Origin: Owenia fusiformis
Lineage: Eukaryota; Annelida; Polychaeta; Sabellida; Oweniidae
DNA length: 64,000 bases
Direction: 5' to 3'
Assembly (NCBI GenBank): GCA_903813345.2
Contig: CAIIXF020000008.1
Span: 7,328,366-7,392,365, forward strand
Shown: positions 15,401-30,400 of the stretch, one piece after another
How the letters are laid out: each line of letters begins with the position of its first letter
How positions within the stretch are numbered: the stretch's first letter is position 1
Notes under the pieces: model-generated
What the model was told of the DNA's origin: nothing
What the model saw: only the letters and a program-made list of their open reading frames with translations
The model's database searches: none
Program-made: the position numbers and the translations under genes

Positions 15401-18400
15401 CAAAACAATGGAAAAGTTCTAAATTTATTTTAGTATTTTGTCTCAGACACTTTTGAAGTGCCCAGACATCATCAAATAACTCCTTGATATAGTTAGTGTT
15501 TCTGGGGGACTTGCTCTTGCATCTTGCACTTGCATAGCCCCCCCCCCTTGACCCCCCCCCCCCAAAAAAAAAAATTGTGATTTTCTCAAATTCTTTAATT
15601 GACTCATACACTTTGAAAGTGCCCAGAAAGCACCAAATAGCGTCGTAAAATTGTAAAATTTTCTAGGGGGAGTGGGCCACCCCTCACACCCCAAACAAAA
15701 CAATGGAAAAGTTCTGAATTTGTTTTATGTATTGTCTCAGACACTTTTAAATTGCCCAGACATCATCAAATAGCTCCTTGATAAAGTTAATGATTCTGGA
15801 AGACTAACACTTACTCGCCCTCTGGCATCCCCACTCCCCCTCCCCCTCTGGCAGCCTTAACACCCCCCACAAAAAAATTGAGATTTTTCAAATTTTTTTA
15901 TTGACTTTGAAAGTGCCCAGAAAGCACCAAATAGCATCTTAAAATTGTAAAATTTTCTTGGGAAAAAGGCACTTTTAGGCACAGACACTTTTAAAGTGCC
16001 CAAACTTCATCGAATAGCACCTTGATATTGTAAATTTTGATATTGGGGACAAACACTTGCTCCCCCTCTGGCACCCCAGCCCCACCTCCCCCTCTGGCAC
16101 CCCTCCCCCCCCCCCCCCCTTTGACACCCCCAAAATTTGAAAAAATTGCGATTGTTTTTCAATGTTTTTATTGACTAATACACTTTAAAAGTGCCCAGAA
16201 GCACCAAATATCATCTTTAAATTGTAAAATTTTCTAGGAGAGTTAGCCACCCCTCACATCCCCCACAAAACAAAAGAAAATATTCTGAATTTCATGTATT
16301 GTCTCAGACATTTTTTAAGTGCCCAGACATCATCAAATAGCACATTGATATGGTCAATGTTTCTGGGGGACAACCCCTTGCTCCCTACTGGCACCCCACC
16401 CCACTTCACCCTCTCATCCTCTTTGACACCCCCAAAAGAATTTGAAAAAAATTCACATTTTTCTTATTGGACATAACGCCGAGCGTACAATATGGTTGCA
16501 AATTCGCTCCAAATACAACCAAATTTCAAAATTTTCCTGGGGGAGAACCAGACCCCCCTGAATGCTCGTTTTTTTATTCACTCAACTCTTATTCCCGTGG
16601 TGGTGGCGTACTACTTAGAAACTTACACTTTGAAAGTGCCCAGAAAGCACCAAATAGCATCTCAAAACTGTAAAATTTTCTAGGGGGAGTGGACCACTCC
16701 TCATACCCCCCACAAAACAATTGGAACGTTTGGAAGTTGCATTTGTTAATTCCAAACCAATATAGGGAGTAACTGACCCCCCCCCTCTATCTTACGCGAT
16801 TTGATTTACGCGGCAAAAAATGACACATTTTATATTCTCTTTAGTAAACTAAAAACCGCACCCCCCTTGGAGAAAAGTGTCTTACGGGCCTGTACAGTGA
16901 TATGTTTATGTAGTTGCTATTTGCCTCCCAAAGACTCTACACGTTCTATTGATGGAGAGGATTTTTATAATAATTTGTTAAATAAAATCTACATTTATCA
17001 AAATATTGGTTTCACTGTAATATGTGGTGATTTCAATTCAAGATGTGGTGATGTATTTGATTACATAGCCGGTGTGGATGAAGTCCCACCGAGAAACATC
17101 CTTGATTATGGCGAAAACTCGTATGGTGTATTGCTTACAGAATTTTTAATTGATTCAAATTTTGTAATGTTGAATGGTCGGAAAGGTAATTCAAATAATT
17201 TTACTTTTATTGATGCAATGAAGGGAAAGTCAGTTATATATAATTGTACCTCATGAGCAATTGGATTTATGGCAAGATTTCTCTGTCTTAACCATAAGTG
17301 ATATTATAAATAAATTCAATTTGCGCATTCCAGATAAGCAACCTGATCATTCAGTTCTTTTATGTGAATTATCTTTAAACCATGTGAGTAATGTTTCTGA
17401 TGCATATACATATGAAAATGACAATCACTTTGATGATGCTAAGAAAAGGTATGATGTACGGAATGTTCCAAATAATTTCATGGAAAATGATGCTTTTAAT
17501 GATATTTTAAATGATGCAATACTATCTATTGAAAACGCACTCAATGTATCAAATGATGTGAATAATGCATATTGTATTTTTGAAAATCTTGTACTTAAAG
17601 AAATGGATAAAAACCTTCCTGCAAAATCTAAACACACATGTCAAAACAAACGTAAAAAATCTATGTATAAGGCATATTGGTGCAAGGAATTGGATAATGC
17701 ATGGGAACAGGTGTGTAAATCTGAAAAAGCCTATATAAAATGTAAACATGGAGTATATCAAAAACGTGCCTTGAAAGCCACATATTGTCAAGATAGAAGG
17801 TATTTTGATCGTTTAAATAGAAAATATAAACGTAATTATCAACGTAAGGAAGAAATGGAATTAATGAACATGTGTAATGATAAATACGATCAAAAGTCTT
17901 TCTGGAAACAAATTGGTAAAATAGGCATATCTGAAAATAGGCAAAACAGTATTCCTATGCAGGTTATCGACAGTGATGGTCAAATGTCAACCGATAAAAA
18001 CACAATTTTGAACCAATGGGAAGTAGAGTTTCAGAAACTGTACAATCAAAAAGATAATCCCAATTACAACTCTGAGTTTTTTCACTCTATTCAAACTGAG
18101 TACAACTCAATGAATACCGATGAGTCCAAGGACGTAAACCCTGATTTAAACAAAGATATTTCTTTACAGGAGGTCATGTCAAGCATAAAAAATGCTAAAC
18201 TGAGAAAAGCCGCTGGTTTTGATCGAATACCTGCTGAGGTTATAAAAAACCGGGCGTGTATGACATTACTTCATTTGATTATCGCATACTCATTCACTCA
18301 CTCCATTGTTCCAGAACAATGGAACATGGGGATAATTAACCCAATTCCAAAATCTGGTAACAAAGATCGTCGAGTTCCTTAAAATAGCCGCGGAATAACC

Positions 18401-21400
18401 TTGATCTCGATACCTTGTAAGGTTTATTGCGACATTATAAATTCACGCTTGACTGACTGGATTGAGAAAAATGGTAAACTTGTTGATGAACAAAACGGCT
18501 TTCGCAAGGAACGAAGCTGCCAGGACCATCTTTACTCATTATATTCTATTGTTCATAACAGACAATTATCTAAACTGTCAACTTTTGTTTGTTTCGTAGA
18601 TTTTTCTAAAGCCTTTGATAATATTAACAGACAATGTCTGTTTGTAAAATTGAATAGAATGGGCATTAAAGGTCGTATATATCATGCCATAGTCTCACTT
18701 TATGAAAATGTGCAATGTGAGGTGAGAATAAATGGTACTTTAACAAATTGGTTTCCCATTTCAAAGGGTGTGAAACAAGGGTGTAAAATTTCACCGAGTC
18801 TTTTTTCAATATATATTAACTCTTTAGCCACTGAGATTAAAAATTTAGGTCTTGGTGTAAAATATGGTTTGAATGAAAATATTAGTTTACTCTTATATGC
18901 TGATGACATCGCTTTAATTGCTGCAAATGAGTTTGATCTTCAGACAATGTTAGATAAATTAAATGAATGGTGCAATAATTGGCGAATTCAAATCAATACT
19001 GAAAAAACCCAGGTTTTACATTTTCGCCCCAAAAATATTGTACAATCAAAATTTGTTTTTCTCTGTGGATTGAACACAATATCCTCTGTAAATGAATACC
19101 AATACCTAGGTTTGTATTTAGATGAGCACCTTACTTTTAAAAAGGCAATTGAAACATTAGCAGCCTCTGCTAGCAGAGCTCTTGGAGTCATTATTGCTAA
19201 ATTTTACCATAAGGGAGGTTTTACCTTTGATGTTCTCACAAAACTTTATAATTCACTTGTTTTACCAATTATGACATATGGATCTGGTATTTGGGGAGAT
19301 AAACCACGTGGACTGCTAAATAATGTTCAAAATAAGGCAGCCCGTTTCTTCCTAGGTGTTGGAAAGTACACACCAAATGATGCTGTAAATGGCGATATTG
19401 GATGGCCTTCATTTTATAGCGTTCAACTTAAGGAAACCTTTCGTCAGTGGTGTAGACTTACAAATATGAATAATTCCCGTGTTACTAAAAAGATATTTAC
19501 TTGGTCCAAAAATGTAAGAAAATCCTGGGAATACCAGGTCATTAAGATTTTTGATCAAAATGGCTTAACAGATTTCACTGATAAAGAATGTACACAAATC
19601 CATGGTACTAAGGCCAAGATTAAAAGTTTTCAAAAGAAACTTATCGATAAACATCAAATTGATTGGCATATAAACTTATGGAATGACAATAAAAACAAAG
19701 AAAATGGTAATAAACTTAGAAGTTATAGACTCCATAAATCTCGTTTTCATACCGAGGAATATGTTGAGATGTATTTACCTAGGATTTACAGACAAGCTCT
19801 GGCAAAACTTAGGTGTGGTGTATTACCTCTGAGGGTAGAAACTGGAAGATATAATCCCAAATTAGACCTTCATGACAGGATTTGTTTAATGTGTGATATG
19901 CAGGAAGTTGAAAATGAAATACACTTTCTAATAGATTGTCCATTGTATAATGATTTAAGATATGATGTTTTCACTTACATGTCATCATTGCATCCTTCTT
20001 TTGAAAATTCAACAAATTTAGCAAAATATTGTTTAATTATGTGTGATTGCAATGTTTACATGCTAGCAAAGCTAGTATATTGTATGTTTAAACGACGTAA
20101 ATTATTTTTATTGTAAATTTTATTCAGTGTCTCATAAGTCGGCAACGGCTGGACGTGTACATATTATTCTTTTACCTCTACATGTGTATGTATATTTTAA
20201 TTGTTTTTTAGTGTAAATTGTATACGTGTGACACTTAAATAAACTATTTTAAACTAAACTAAACTAAACTAAGCGCTTACGAAACTAACTATTACAGATG
20301 CCAAACACCAACCACTGAATACTGATCATAAGCCGCCAAACACCAGCCACAAAAAGTTGGAGACTATAATAAACTTCAGAACTGCAATTATACAATATTT
20401 TCCAGCTTACCATTTAGCCAATACAACAGCTTCATCCAATCCTGAAAGCTCACATATATTGACTTCCTTATTTAGCTGTATCTGATCTAGGACTGTGTCA
20501 TCATTCAATGCAAGGTTCTGAAACAAAATACGATGCAATATTAGAAGTGAAGTCACACTGCGAGAGCACCATTTTTCACATGAATAAAATTCAAATGCAT
20601 GTAAACAATTGTCAAAATAAAATACTTCCACTTTAAATCATACCATGCTTTTTAAGATGTTAACCTTGTTATGGGAAACTGCATTCTTGGCACATTATTT
20701 GTAAAAACTGGGCAAATTAGGTTGGTTTCAGTTTTTTCTCTAATTGAGTTACTAGATCAATCATTGGGTAATAAATACATCTACAGTGGGGCTGGCACGG
20801 AATAGAATGGAAGAGATTTTGACTTCGGAATTTTGGAACTTTCGGAATTTCATCTTATTAAGATATATGTAATAAGTATATGTTGCTATGTTTTATAAAA
20901 CAAAACAGATTTCAACTGCAGACAGACAAGCCATTTTGATATTTCCATTTGACATTTCCATGTGCCTAGATATTCTATTTTTAGAAAGAAAACAATAAGC
21001 TGGTTGACTATACAAGAAGGGGAGTGAACAGGATAGCCAACTTGAATTTACGAAATCTAAAAACAGAACCGAAAAATCACTAGAATCTAAAACTAGCCAT
21101 GCTTGGTTGTAATTTCAAAAATGCAGATTATTTGAAATACTGTGTTCTGATTGGCTAGAGTTTGGTATATCAAGCCTAGCTATGAGTGAATTAATAATGC
21201 TAAAACATGTCTTACCCGTGGCATATTTTTCGGAGGCTTATCATTTGGAGGCTTTAGTTGATTGTGAGATCTAGTTACGTTTAGTACAAGTTGCGGTAAC
21301 TCGGTTTCTTGCCATTTGGTTCTCTTTCCCAGCTCTCCTGCAATGTATGGACATGGGTCATATCTTTAACAAAATAGATTACAGAGAGGCAATGTCATCC

Positions 21401-24400
21401 GTGTAGTAGTTGTCAGACACTCAGTGTATGCAGTCATTTGCCCGACAATCACCTTCATGGACGACATTGTTCCTATCCTCTAATGGCAATGGCAATGCCA
21501 AACAGTAGCAAATCCTGTAAAATATTCCCCCAAGTGAGGTATTAGTTAATGAAAACACAGAATGAAGTGCCAACAGCTGATGGAAATAGTCAGTCCATCC
21601 AAATAAGAGATCCATCTCAAGAGTCTTCATTCACAAGATGAGTGCTCTACCACTGAGCAACATACCTGGCTGACGTTTCCACTTCAACATTGTATATACA
21701 TGCTTTGTTTTGCCTTGTGTAAATAATAAATTGTCTAATTAATCCATTATTTCTATTCTGTTAGATGTTTTAGGTATATTCATAAACAGGACTTGAAGTA
21801 CCACTTCATCCCTTATTAAATTCTATATACTGTATATTCACTTCAGTGAAGTATGTTAGGATTTGTTTTTGTAAACAAAGAATTGCGTTCATTCACTAGA
21901 AATCCTAGGAATAAAAACATTAATAAATGAATTGTACCATGGGTACAGGTCCCGCATGTTGTCATGATTTCAGTCTAATTATTGACTTGAAAACCTCATA
22001 TGAGAACGAAGATTTTTTGCAATCATTAATCAAAGCATATTTCTTATGTTTTGCTCTAAATGTGATTTTTCCAAGATAAAGTTGCAGCAATTTTGAATTT
22101 TTGCTAGAATTTATGTCAAGATTTTAAACCTCATTGACAACTATGAATGGGAACGTACCTGTAAATTCTTATGAAAATAGAAGCAATCATTCCTAAAAAG
22201 TGTATTTTCCACATGAAAATATTGGCCATCCTCAGTATTTTACCAAGACTATTTGTCAAGACTTTTAGACCTTATTTGTGCCAGATAGGTGACCAGATTA
22301 GGAGATTTTAATGCAAATCAAAACAGCAATTTTTAAATTATGGCTACAAAAGTGGCAGCCATTTTGAATTTTCACCAATTTTTTTGTCGAGACTTAACAC
22401 GGCATTCGTAATAAATATGAAAACAAACCTGCAAATTTTAATGCGAATCGAAGTGACAATCCCTATAAAAGCTCAAAAAGTGAATTTTCGACAAAAATGG
22501 TGGCCACTTGAAAATAGACTAGCTTTTGAAGCAGGAGTCACATGGTTTTCTTCAAAATTAATAATGAACAAAAACTACTTGAAATTAGAATTCTATTGTT
22601 GATAGACTTTTTTTCTTTTTTTAAAACTAATTTCAAGAATAAAACATATATACAATTAAACATAGGCCTAGTTGCATTGTTTAATTCTATACAGTTTTTC
22701 TTTTTCAATATATGCATGTATACCGCCAGTTTTGTCTCTATTAAAATAGATAGACAGACAGATGGACAGATGGACAAACAGGCAAGTAACTGACTGCAAA
22801 GTTCACATGCATGTGAGCTAAAATGGAGTATCCAGGTTCTTTGTTTAGATTTAAGTCAATTAATGTAGATGACTTCATAACAGATCCTGAATACATCCTA
22901 GCATTTAAATATTGCACAAAAGTTCATATAAAATTAATAATAACACTGCAGGCCTGGTATTTGTATTCAAAATATGACATTTATTCCTGTGCACATATCC
23001 TCACATATAGCAAATGTCGTTCTGTCAGAGTAATTAGATATATAAATTGTATCCCACGATAGGATAGCTTATCATATCAATGTACCATTAAACGATGCAA
23101 TACGCTCAAAAAGAACAAGTTAACAAGTAGTTCAAACACTTTTTTCTGATTTGAAACATTTAAGATTAAGATTTTGGAATTAATATAAGCCAAAAATGCA
23201 ACATAAACGTAATAGACTATCAGTATAATTACAATACTAGACAATGACATCACAGCATATATGATAAGTGAAACTATGCAAAAAGTCGAATTTACAACTC
23301 GAATATAATATATCTACGCATATGTGATAAACAACAATGAATTTAAATCTAACAAATACGAGTCGGAACAATGCAAGTCTACTGAACTTCACAATTACAA
23401 ATCAAAACAACACTGACAATGTGACAAATAGCCACTTGGATGACATGTGGTATTTTTCGATTGGAATATTAATATTATACATCGTTGTGATTTCAGTTGG
23501 AATGAGTGGAAATGTTTTGGCGCTCAGAGTTCTGTTCAAAGAAAACACAAAAACAAAACAAACTCAGGTGTTTTTGCTGAAAACATTAGCTATCACAGAC
23601 TTGATGTTCTTAATAAGTGTGACATTAACACATCCAGCGATGATAGGCGATAATGACAAAAACCTTAATAAGCACTACGGAAATTTTGCAATAGTCACAC
23701 GTTTATTTGGGTCAGCTGTAGGAGCACTGACATTATGGATGGTTGTCTTGGTAACAGTGGACCGATATATACGCATCGAAAAACCACTTCAGGCTCCGAT
23801 TATTTGCAACATCAAACGTATGAAAAAAGTTGTTGGAGTTTTGACAATAGCATCCATCATTTTCACCATACCGAGAGTGTTATTTGCTTATGACAGAAAT
23901 ACTTTCAACACCATAGCCAAAAAGAGACAATATTGGTTTATAAATGAAGTTATTCTTAAATCGCTATTCATATATATTGGACCAGTGATTACAGTGTCAA
24001 TACTAAATGTTAAACTGATCCAATCCATCAGAAGATTTCAACACAATGTTCAACAACTGACTGATGGTAGAAAAGATAGGAAACAAATCTTAACAATGAT
24101 AGCTATAATGTCTGTATTTACGCTGTCCTCTATTGTATGTGCGGTGTATAACAGTTTGATAGGGCTCGCATTGTGTGGTATCATAGATGTTTCAATAGAA
24201 GTATCCGAAATTAGTTTCCAAATTGCACAGTTTATATTCATTTGTAACATATCTTGCAATTTCTTATTTTATTTCCTTTTTGGAAAGAAATTCAAAAGGG
24301 AATCCAAGAAAATTCTGCTGTGTAAAAACTAATATGCAATTGATGCAAAATAGACTGAATTCTAATGAAGAAATATCAAGAATAAACTCCCTAAGGAAAT

Positions 24401-27400
24401 TTATTATACATATTATAATTAGGCAGACTATTCTCTCTATGATTATTTCTTACTTGAGTTTTTGGGAACTTTTTCTCGTAAGATGTAAACGGTGCAATGT
24501 AAGTAACATAAATCATAAGGAAATTTGTTCATTCAAAATTAAAAGAAATCATCCCTGGCTATGATTACACTGATCCTGATATTTTCAAAACCCTAATGAC
24601 AAACCAAAACTAAACTGTTCAATTACATGGTAAATTCATTTATTTTAGATTTAAATTTTGATCAATGTGTGTTAAGTGTACATCACTCTGTATGATAATT
24701 TGTATTTTTGGAGTTACAGTTTTATGTTAAATGTACATCACACTGTATGATAATTGGATTTTTGTATTTATTGTGTTAACTGTACATCACAATGTATGAT
24801 AATTTGTATTTTTGTAGTTATTATGTTAAATGTACATAACAATGTATGATGATTTGATTTTTTGTAGTTATTGTGTTAAGTATACATCATGCTATATAAC
24901 AATTTGTATTTTGTGGTTATTGTCTTAAGTGTTCATCACGTTGTATGATAATTCATATTTTGTAGTTATTGTGTTAAGTGTTCATAACAATGTATGATAA
25001 TTTGTATTTTCTCGTTATTGTGTTAAGTGTACATCATACTGTATGACAGTTTGTATTTTCTAGTTATTGTGTTAAGTGTTCATCACACTGTATGATGGTT
25101 TGAATTTTTGTACTTATTGTGTTGAGTGTAAATTATGCTGTATGACAGTTTGTATTTTGTGGTTATTGTGTTAAGTGTTCATCACGCTGTATGATAATTT
25201 GTATTTTCTAGTTATTGTGTTAAGTGTAAATCATGCTGTATGATAATTTGTATTTTCTAGTTATTGTGTTAAATGTACATCACACTGTATGATAATTTGT
25301 ATTTTCTAATTATTGTGTTCAGTGTACATCACACAATGTATGATAATTTGTATTTTCTAGTTATTGTGTTAAGTGTACATCACACAATGTATGATAATTT
25401 GTATTTTCTAGTTATTGTGTTAAGTGTACATCACACAATGTATGATAATTTGTATTTTGTATATTTGTATTAGTGTTTTAGTGACCAATGTATCATATAA
25501 CTGGCATAAAATGTCAATAAAAGATATTCTAATTAATTAGTGTTATTGATGATTTATATTTCATAAGACTAGGATTGATTCAAACCAAAATGTATAAAGG
25601 ACAGGTGGCGGTAAACCCCTCTTTTAGCCCCCCTACAAAACAAGTATATATTGACATGGAATTGAAGAGGAAGTATGACTCATTACTTAAAATGTGATTT
25701 CTGAGAGTTTTGACATTTGACCTTGACACTAGGGTGGTTTAAAGGTCAACTTTGAGAGTTGCTATTTTTGTCAAAATTTTACTGTTTCTAATCCAAGAAA
25801 TGAGAGCAATTGGCTTTATTTTGATTGTGACTGATAAAAAGACATGTGAATAGAAATAATTTTTTTTTAAATAAATTATCACGGGCAATTACCTGAAAAT
25901 AAATCCCGATATGGGCATTTTTAGGGGGACTAAATTTTCTTGTTTCAAAAATGATTGCTCTTGTTGCCTTTTAAGACTCTAACAGTATCCTAAGCATGTT
26001 TTAAGAGTTGAGATGTTATTATTATTTTAAATGCCCATGGGCAATTAGGATAAAATGTCTGAAATTAAATGCACACAAGGGCACTTCAAAAAGAATGGAT
26101 TTTCTTATTTCAATTGCTTCTCGCCATGCCAGTTTTCTAAACATATTTGCCATATTCTAAATAGTTATAGGGTCACTTTTACTTAATGCCCATTGGCATT
26201 TTATTTGGCATTTGAAATTAAAATGTTTGAATGTACACTTACTTTTAAAATTATTTGCCAATTTGCAGTTCCCATATTTGAAACACAAATAATTCAGAGA
26301 AATCCTCTCTCAATATTATCATAAAATATAAGGCAGCATCATGTATGAATGGCATGACACTCAAAGGATTGCCTAAAATAATTTCTACTTATTCCCTATT
26401 TAGAAAAACACTTAGGCCATTCAAATACTATTTTCTTATAATAATGTCACTAAATTCTATGTTTTCAGAAAAAAACAAAATGTCCACATGTACTCTCTAC
26501 TTGTAATGTATATAAATGACAAAGGGAATTGTGATCTTGGATTATATTGCAGCGAAATGAGTTCCAAGATTGATTAAAAACTATGTACATGTATATAAAC
26601 TTCATTAACAAGGTCATCTGAACTCAAGAGGTGTGTTACTTGCTTTGGCACAATGTGTTATTGCATTTTCACTCTTAAATAATATATAAAACCCTTTAAA
26701 ATAAATGAAGGTTTTGTAGTTTTTATTAATATAAGGCTCTTCATCAGAATGCCAACATATAATTAATTTTGGATGGCCTAATCTGTACATGCAGTTATGT
26801 AGTGTACATGTATGCCCAGGTTAGCAGCCATATTGAAAACATAAACCAGTCAGTCTTATTTTCATCACAAAAGTTAAGTTTTAGTGGTGAGCCCAAACTC
26901 CCACAAAAATGATATTTGCAGAGAAGTTACTTTACAGTCTCTGCATTATACAGTTTCAATATATTTTTTGTGGGAGTGTGGGCTGACGGTTAATTTTTCA
27001 ATGAAAGGGAATGAGCACCATGCTAAAACTTGATAACAAAGTGAACGAAAAATGACAATGTTTTCTAGATTTCCATAGGTAAACTACATACATCGCTTGA
27101 TTTTGTCAATTTTCTTCTCCGAATACTTGTATGCCATATGTTCCATATATTAAATTCTATATAATGATAAGTTTTGATATTATTTTGATGGTAAACATAA
27201 TGTGTACCCATATTCAGACAGCCTTGTGATAGGGGTTCTTACTGCCAATTTTTCAAAGAAACGGAGAACTAATGCCACTTTTTGAAATTGCACATCTCAA
27301 GAAGAAAGGTTTATCTACAACTTGCAATCGGTTTTAAAAGAAAATGGAAGAATGAGTTTTTCAGAAAAAGTCTAAGTGGACCAATAGTCTGTTAAATGGA

Positions 27401-30400
27401 CCTGTTCTTTCTCTGAAGAGCTTCATTGGTTAGGTTGCTTAATCCACAACACTGCCTGAAAAAAACTTACTTTTATTTTGTATTAGATGCCTTATCTATC
27501 TAGCAGGCTTAAAAGAAAGTTTTTCGTTTAATGTTCTTTATAATAATAAATACTCAGACATGATAACCACTTTATATGTCAGACAAATTAGTAGATTAAA
27601 TGGCACATAGATGTGTAATAGGTCATCAGTTCAGATTTATTTGGTAACTGAATGTGATAACTCAAAGAACAATATAATAAAAAAATGTTATTTTGAGAAA
27701 AGAAAACCATTTATTTGATTAAAATGTTAAGTAAAGTTTGGTAATTCATTCTACTTGAATACACATTAACCTCAATGATTTATAATATATATTACAACTC
27801 TACACATAAAGCAAGTGTAAGTATGAGCCACAATAATGAACATTAATTCAAACAAAAATAAATTACTCTACAGTTCCTTAAACAACACTGACTATGCATA
27901 TAAGAATAGTGACTCAAATGACATTGGGTACACTTTTATAATAAACTTGCACTTCTGCAACATATATCCTATTCTGAGGTCTGTATTACACTTATTACGT
28001 GTTATGACTCAATATAAGCAGACAAAGAATGAACCGGAACTTGCTTCATTCTGTGACAATGTTTTAAATTCTAAAGAGTGCAATTGTTCATAGTATAGCT
28101 CAAGCTAAACTTGAACCATGAGATGATTGTTTATGATGAAAAGAAAATGCAACAATTTGTAACAGATGCTAAACACCAATTCTTGGTCATGCCATTCTAT
28201 ATTGTCTAAAGAATACAGGGAAACCATCAAGCTCTCCATTTGTACATTCTAAAGAGAAATTGAGTGAATAAAGCGTGACCAGTGATATTTAGCATGTTTA
28301 TCCTCACCTGTTGTTTCTATGTGAAGACCAGCAATGTTTTCAGCATCAGCGAAATGTTGCTTGCCTCTAGTTCTCTCATAGTAAAAATTGCACATGTAGC
28401 CAGCCTCAAGGTTGAAACGTACAGCAGCATTTCTACAAATTCAATTATACATTTGGTTTCATTAGGCCAATGGAGTTAAAGTATTTGTTTTCTGTCAGAG
28501 GTGTGCACATATTGCCTGTTCTTAAAAAACACACAAAAATATTCTCAAATATCCAGTTCATCAATTAACAATCAAAATGGGATGAACTAATAATGGCAAG
28601 GGTTTCAAAAAATGTCTACCAAATAAACAAAATAAACAACAACAAAAAAAAGGTAATCTGCTTTGGGCTGATCAAAGAGTCGAAGGTTTGTCTTTGTTGT
28701 GTGTTTTCACCTGCTTGTTGATATGAATTTCACCAGAGACAGGAAACAAAGAAATTAAGTCCATTGGCGTCGTTACACATCTCTTATCTACTTCACCTCC
28801 ATCTATATTACAATGCTCATACTATATCTGTACCACCAATGACAGTTTTAAGAAAGGGTAAACTAAGTTTATAGATTTTCTACTCACTTATATCCTGTAT
28901 CACTCAGCAATTTAACCATGGATTTTTCTGCAAAACATCAGAAAACAAAATCTTTTTTTATGACGGAGCATGACAGAAATATATAAAAATACACTTTTGA
29001 GGTAATAGGTAAATTTTAACTAGTGGGTAGAGCAAAGATCGCCGTCATATGAATATTTTGATTGATTAAAAAAGATACCACTCCCCTGCCTAAAAGCGTT
29101 TTCATTAAGTTTACTAGAAATAGGAAAGTTTTTGCTTCAAAAATGTCACTAATTTCTATATTCAAAAATCCTTTCCTACTCAAAAGTTACTGAAACTTTG
29201 AAAATAAAAGATACTTTTTCAAGCACTTTTTCAAAGAAACATTTTTTTTAAATTACAAGAATTTATAATAAAGAGCCTTACAAAAAGTTAATGAAAAATA
29301 AAAAAAAAGTTTTCAAGATTCAAAAGTGTTAATCATTTTGAACACCCTGTAGTTTTGATCCTGTTTATTCCTTTTCCAGCCCCATGACAAAATAAACAAA
29401 CAAATTGACAGTCATTGTACAGCATAGACTGATGATATAAAAACAATACAACATTTAATCCAACATTCAAACATTTATTCATTAAGTAAACATGACAATT
29501 GCACAGTTCAGGGTGTCCTCATGAACTTGACCTATGTGTAGTGTCAGATAACATTGGGCAAACATTACAACAGATAAGTTAAATATTGTTGGACATGAAC
29601 ACACTGTGAACTATTAGTCCTGCAATATGCATGGATGTAGTCATACTGAAACGACAAAACAATAAGGACACACAGTAATTTTGATTACAATTGATGCAAA
29701 TATATTTGAGGTGAGGTACATTTTCTAACTGACAATCTGGTAAACAGCACCAAGAAAATAAGGTCAATGCAAGAAGAATTTTAGTAATTTGATTCAGACT
29801 GTTTATAGCTTTATTCATCAGAACAAAATCAATATAAAAACAGAAGAAAATAATATCTTGCAATATTTCATTGAACCTCAGGAGGATAGGCTCCCAGGGA
29901 TGCAATTCGATATTTTCCAACAATGAAAATGTCAGAATGTAGTTACAGTCTGACATTATAAGTGACTATAAATTCACAATAACAGTCCAAAAGATTCAAA
30001 CGAATATCACTTCTTGTGTATTTTGGAATTTTTTGTTTGGAAATAAGACCAAAATTTGTGATTCAAATTCTGAAGAGAACACAATGGCGAATGTTTGAAT
30101 TTGAATTTTGTAATCATGACATCTCCATATATGGCACAATATCGAGTTGGAACCCTGGGAGCCAATCCTTACAGTAAACCCAACAAATATATTTCAGCGA
30201 ACGATCCTGACATCTATCTCTACATTATCAAAATTTTCTTCAATAATAGCCTATTGTATTCAATAACAAAATATCTTTGGCAATACATTTGTATACCATT
30301 GTACTTGTATATTCTATTTCATGCAGAAATGGAAGAGGCCAAAGTGCATTTGGCTGAAAAGGGTTGGGCAATAATCGAGAATGCACTGGACCATGCAGAT

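Larger units (their letters stand above)
14955..20271 (+). mobile_element. 5'-truncated non-LTR retrotransposon (LINE) in a TTC27 intron
   Basis: The element begins within the apurinic-type endonuclease (NYVWYGNNR, then RRGSGGVGVLIH, 14985-15075). It continues after the inserted transposon (15169-16892) with LCSCYLPP and ICGDFNSRCGD, then reverse transcriptase, then a C-terminal CxxC...HxxxxxC knuckle (RICLMCDMQEVENEIHFLID). The tail is a short AAACT pentamer array at 20245-20271. There are few disabling changes: an in-frame stop at 15075, a frameshift near 17238 and an in-frame stop at 18380. Copying was therefore fairly recent and the element is now inactive. The domain order fits the CR1/L2/jockey group; the clade needs phylogeny. 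It lies antisense to TTC27. Confidence 0.88.

Noticed and set aside
24223-24564. Second open frame overlapping the GPCR end
   Set aside because: Out-of-frame shadow of TM7 with no family resemblance.
25273-25473. Repeat protein VHHTMYDNLYFLVIVLS
   Set aside because: By-product of a 51-bp minisatellite; no start context or domain.
30095-30326. Open frame upstream of the PhyH start
   Set aside because: It has no PhyH similarity, and an acceptor AG lies at 30325-30326 just before the conserved start; probably intron or UTR.
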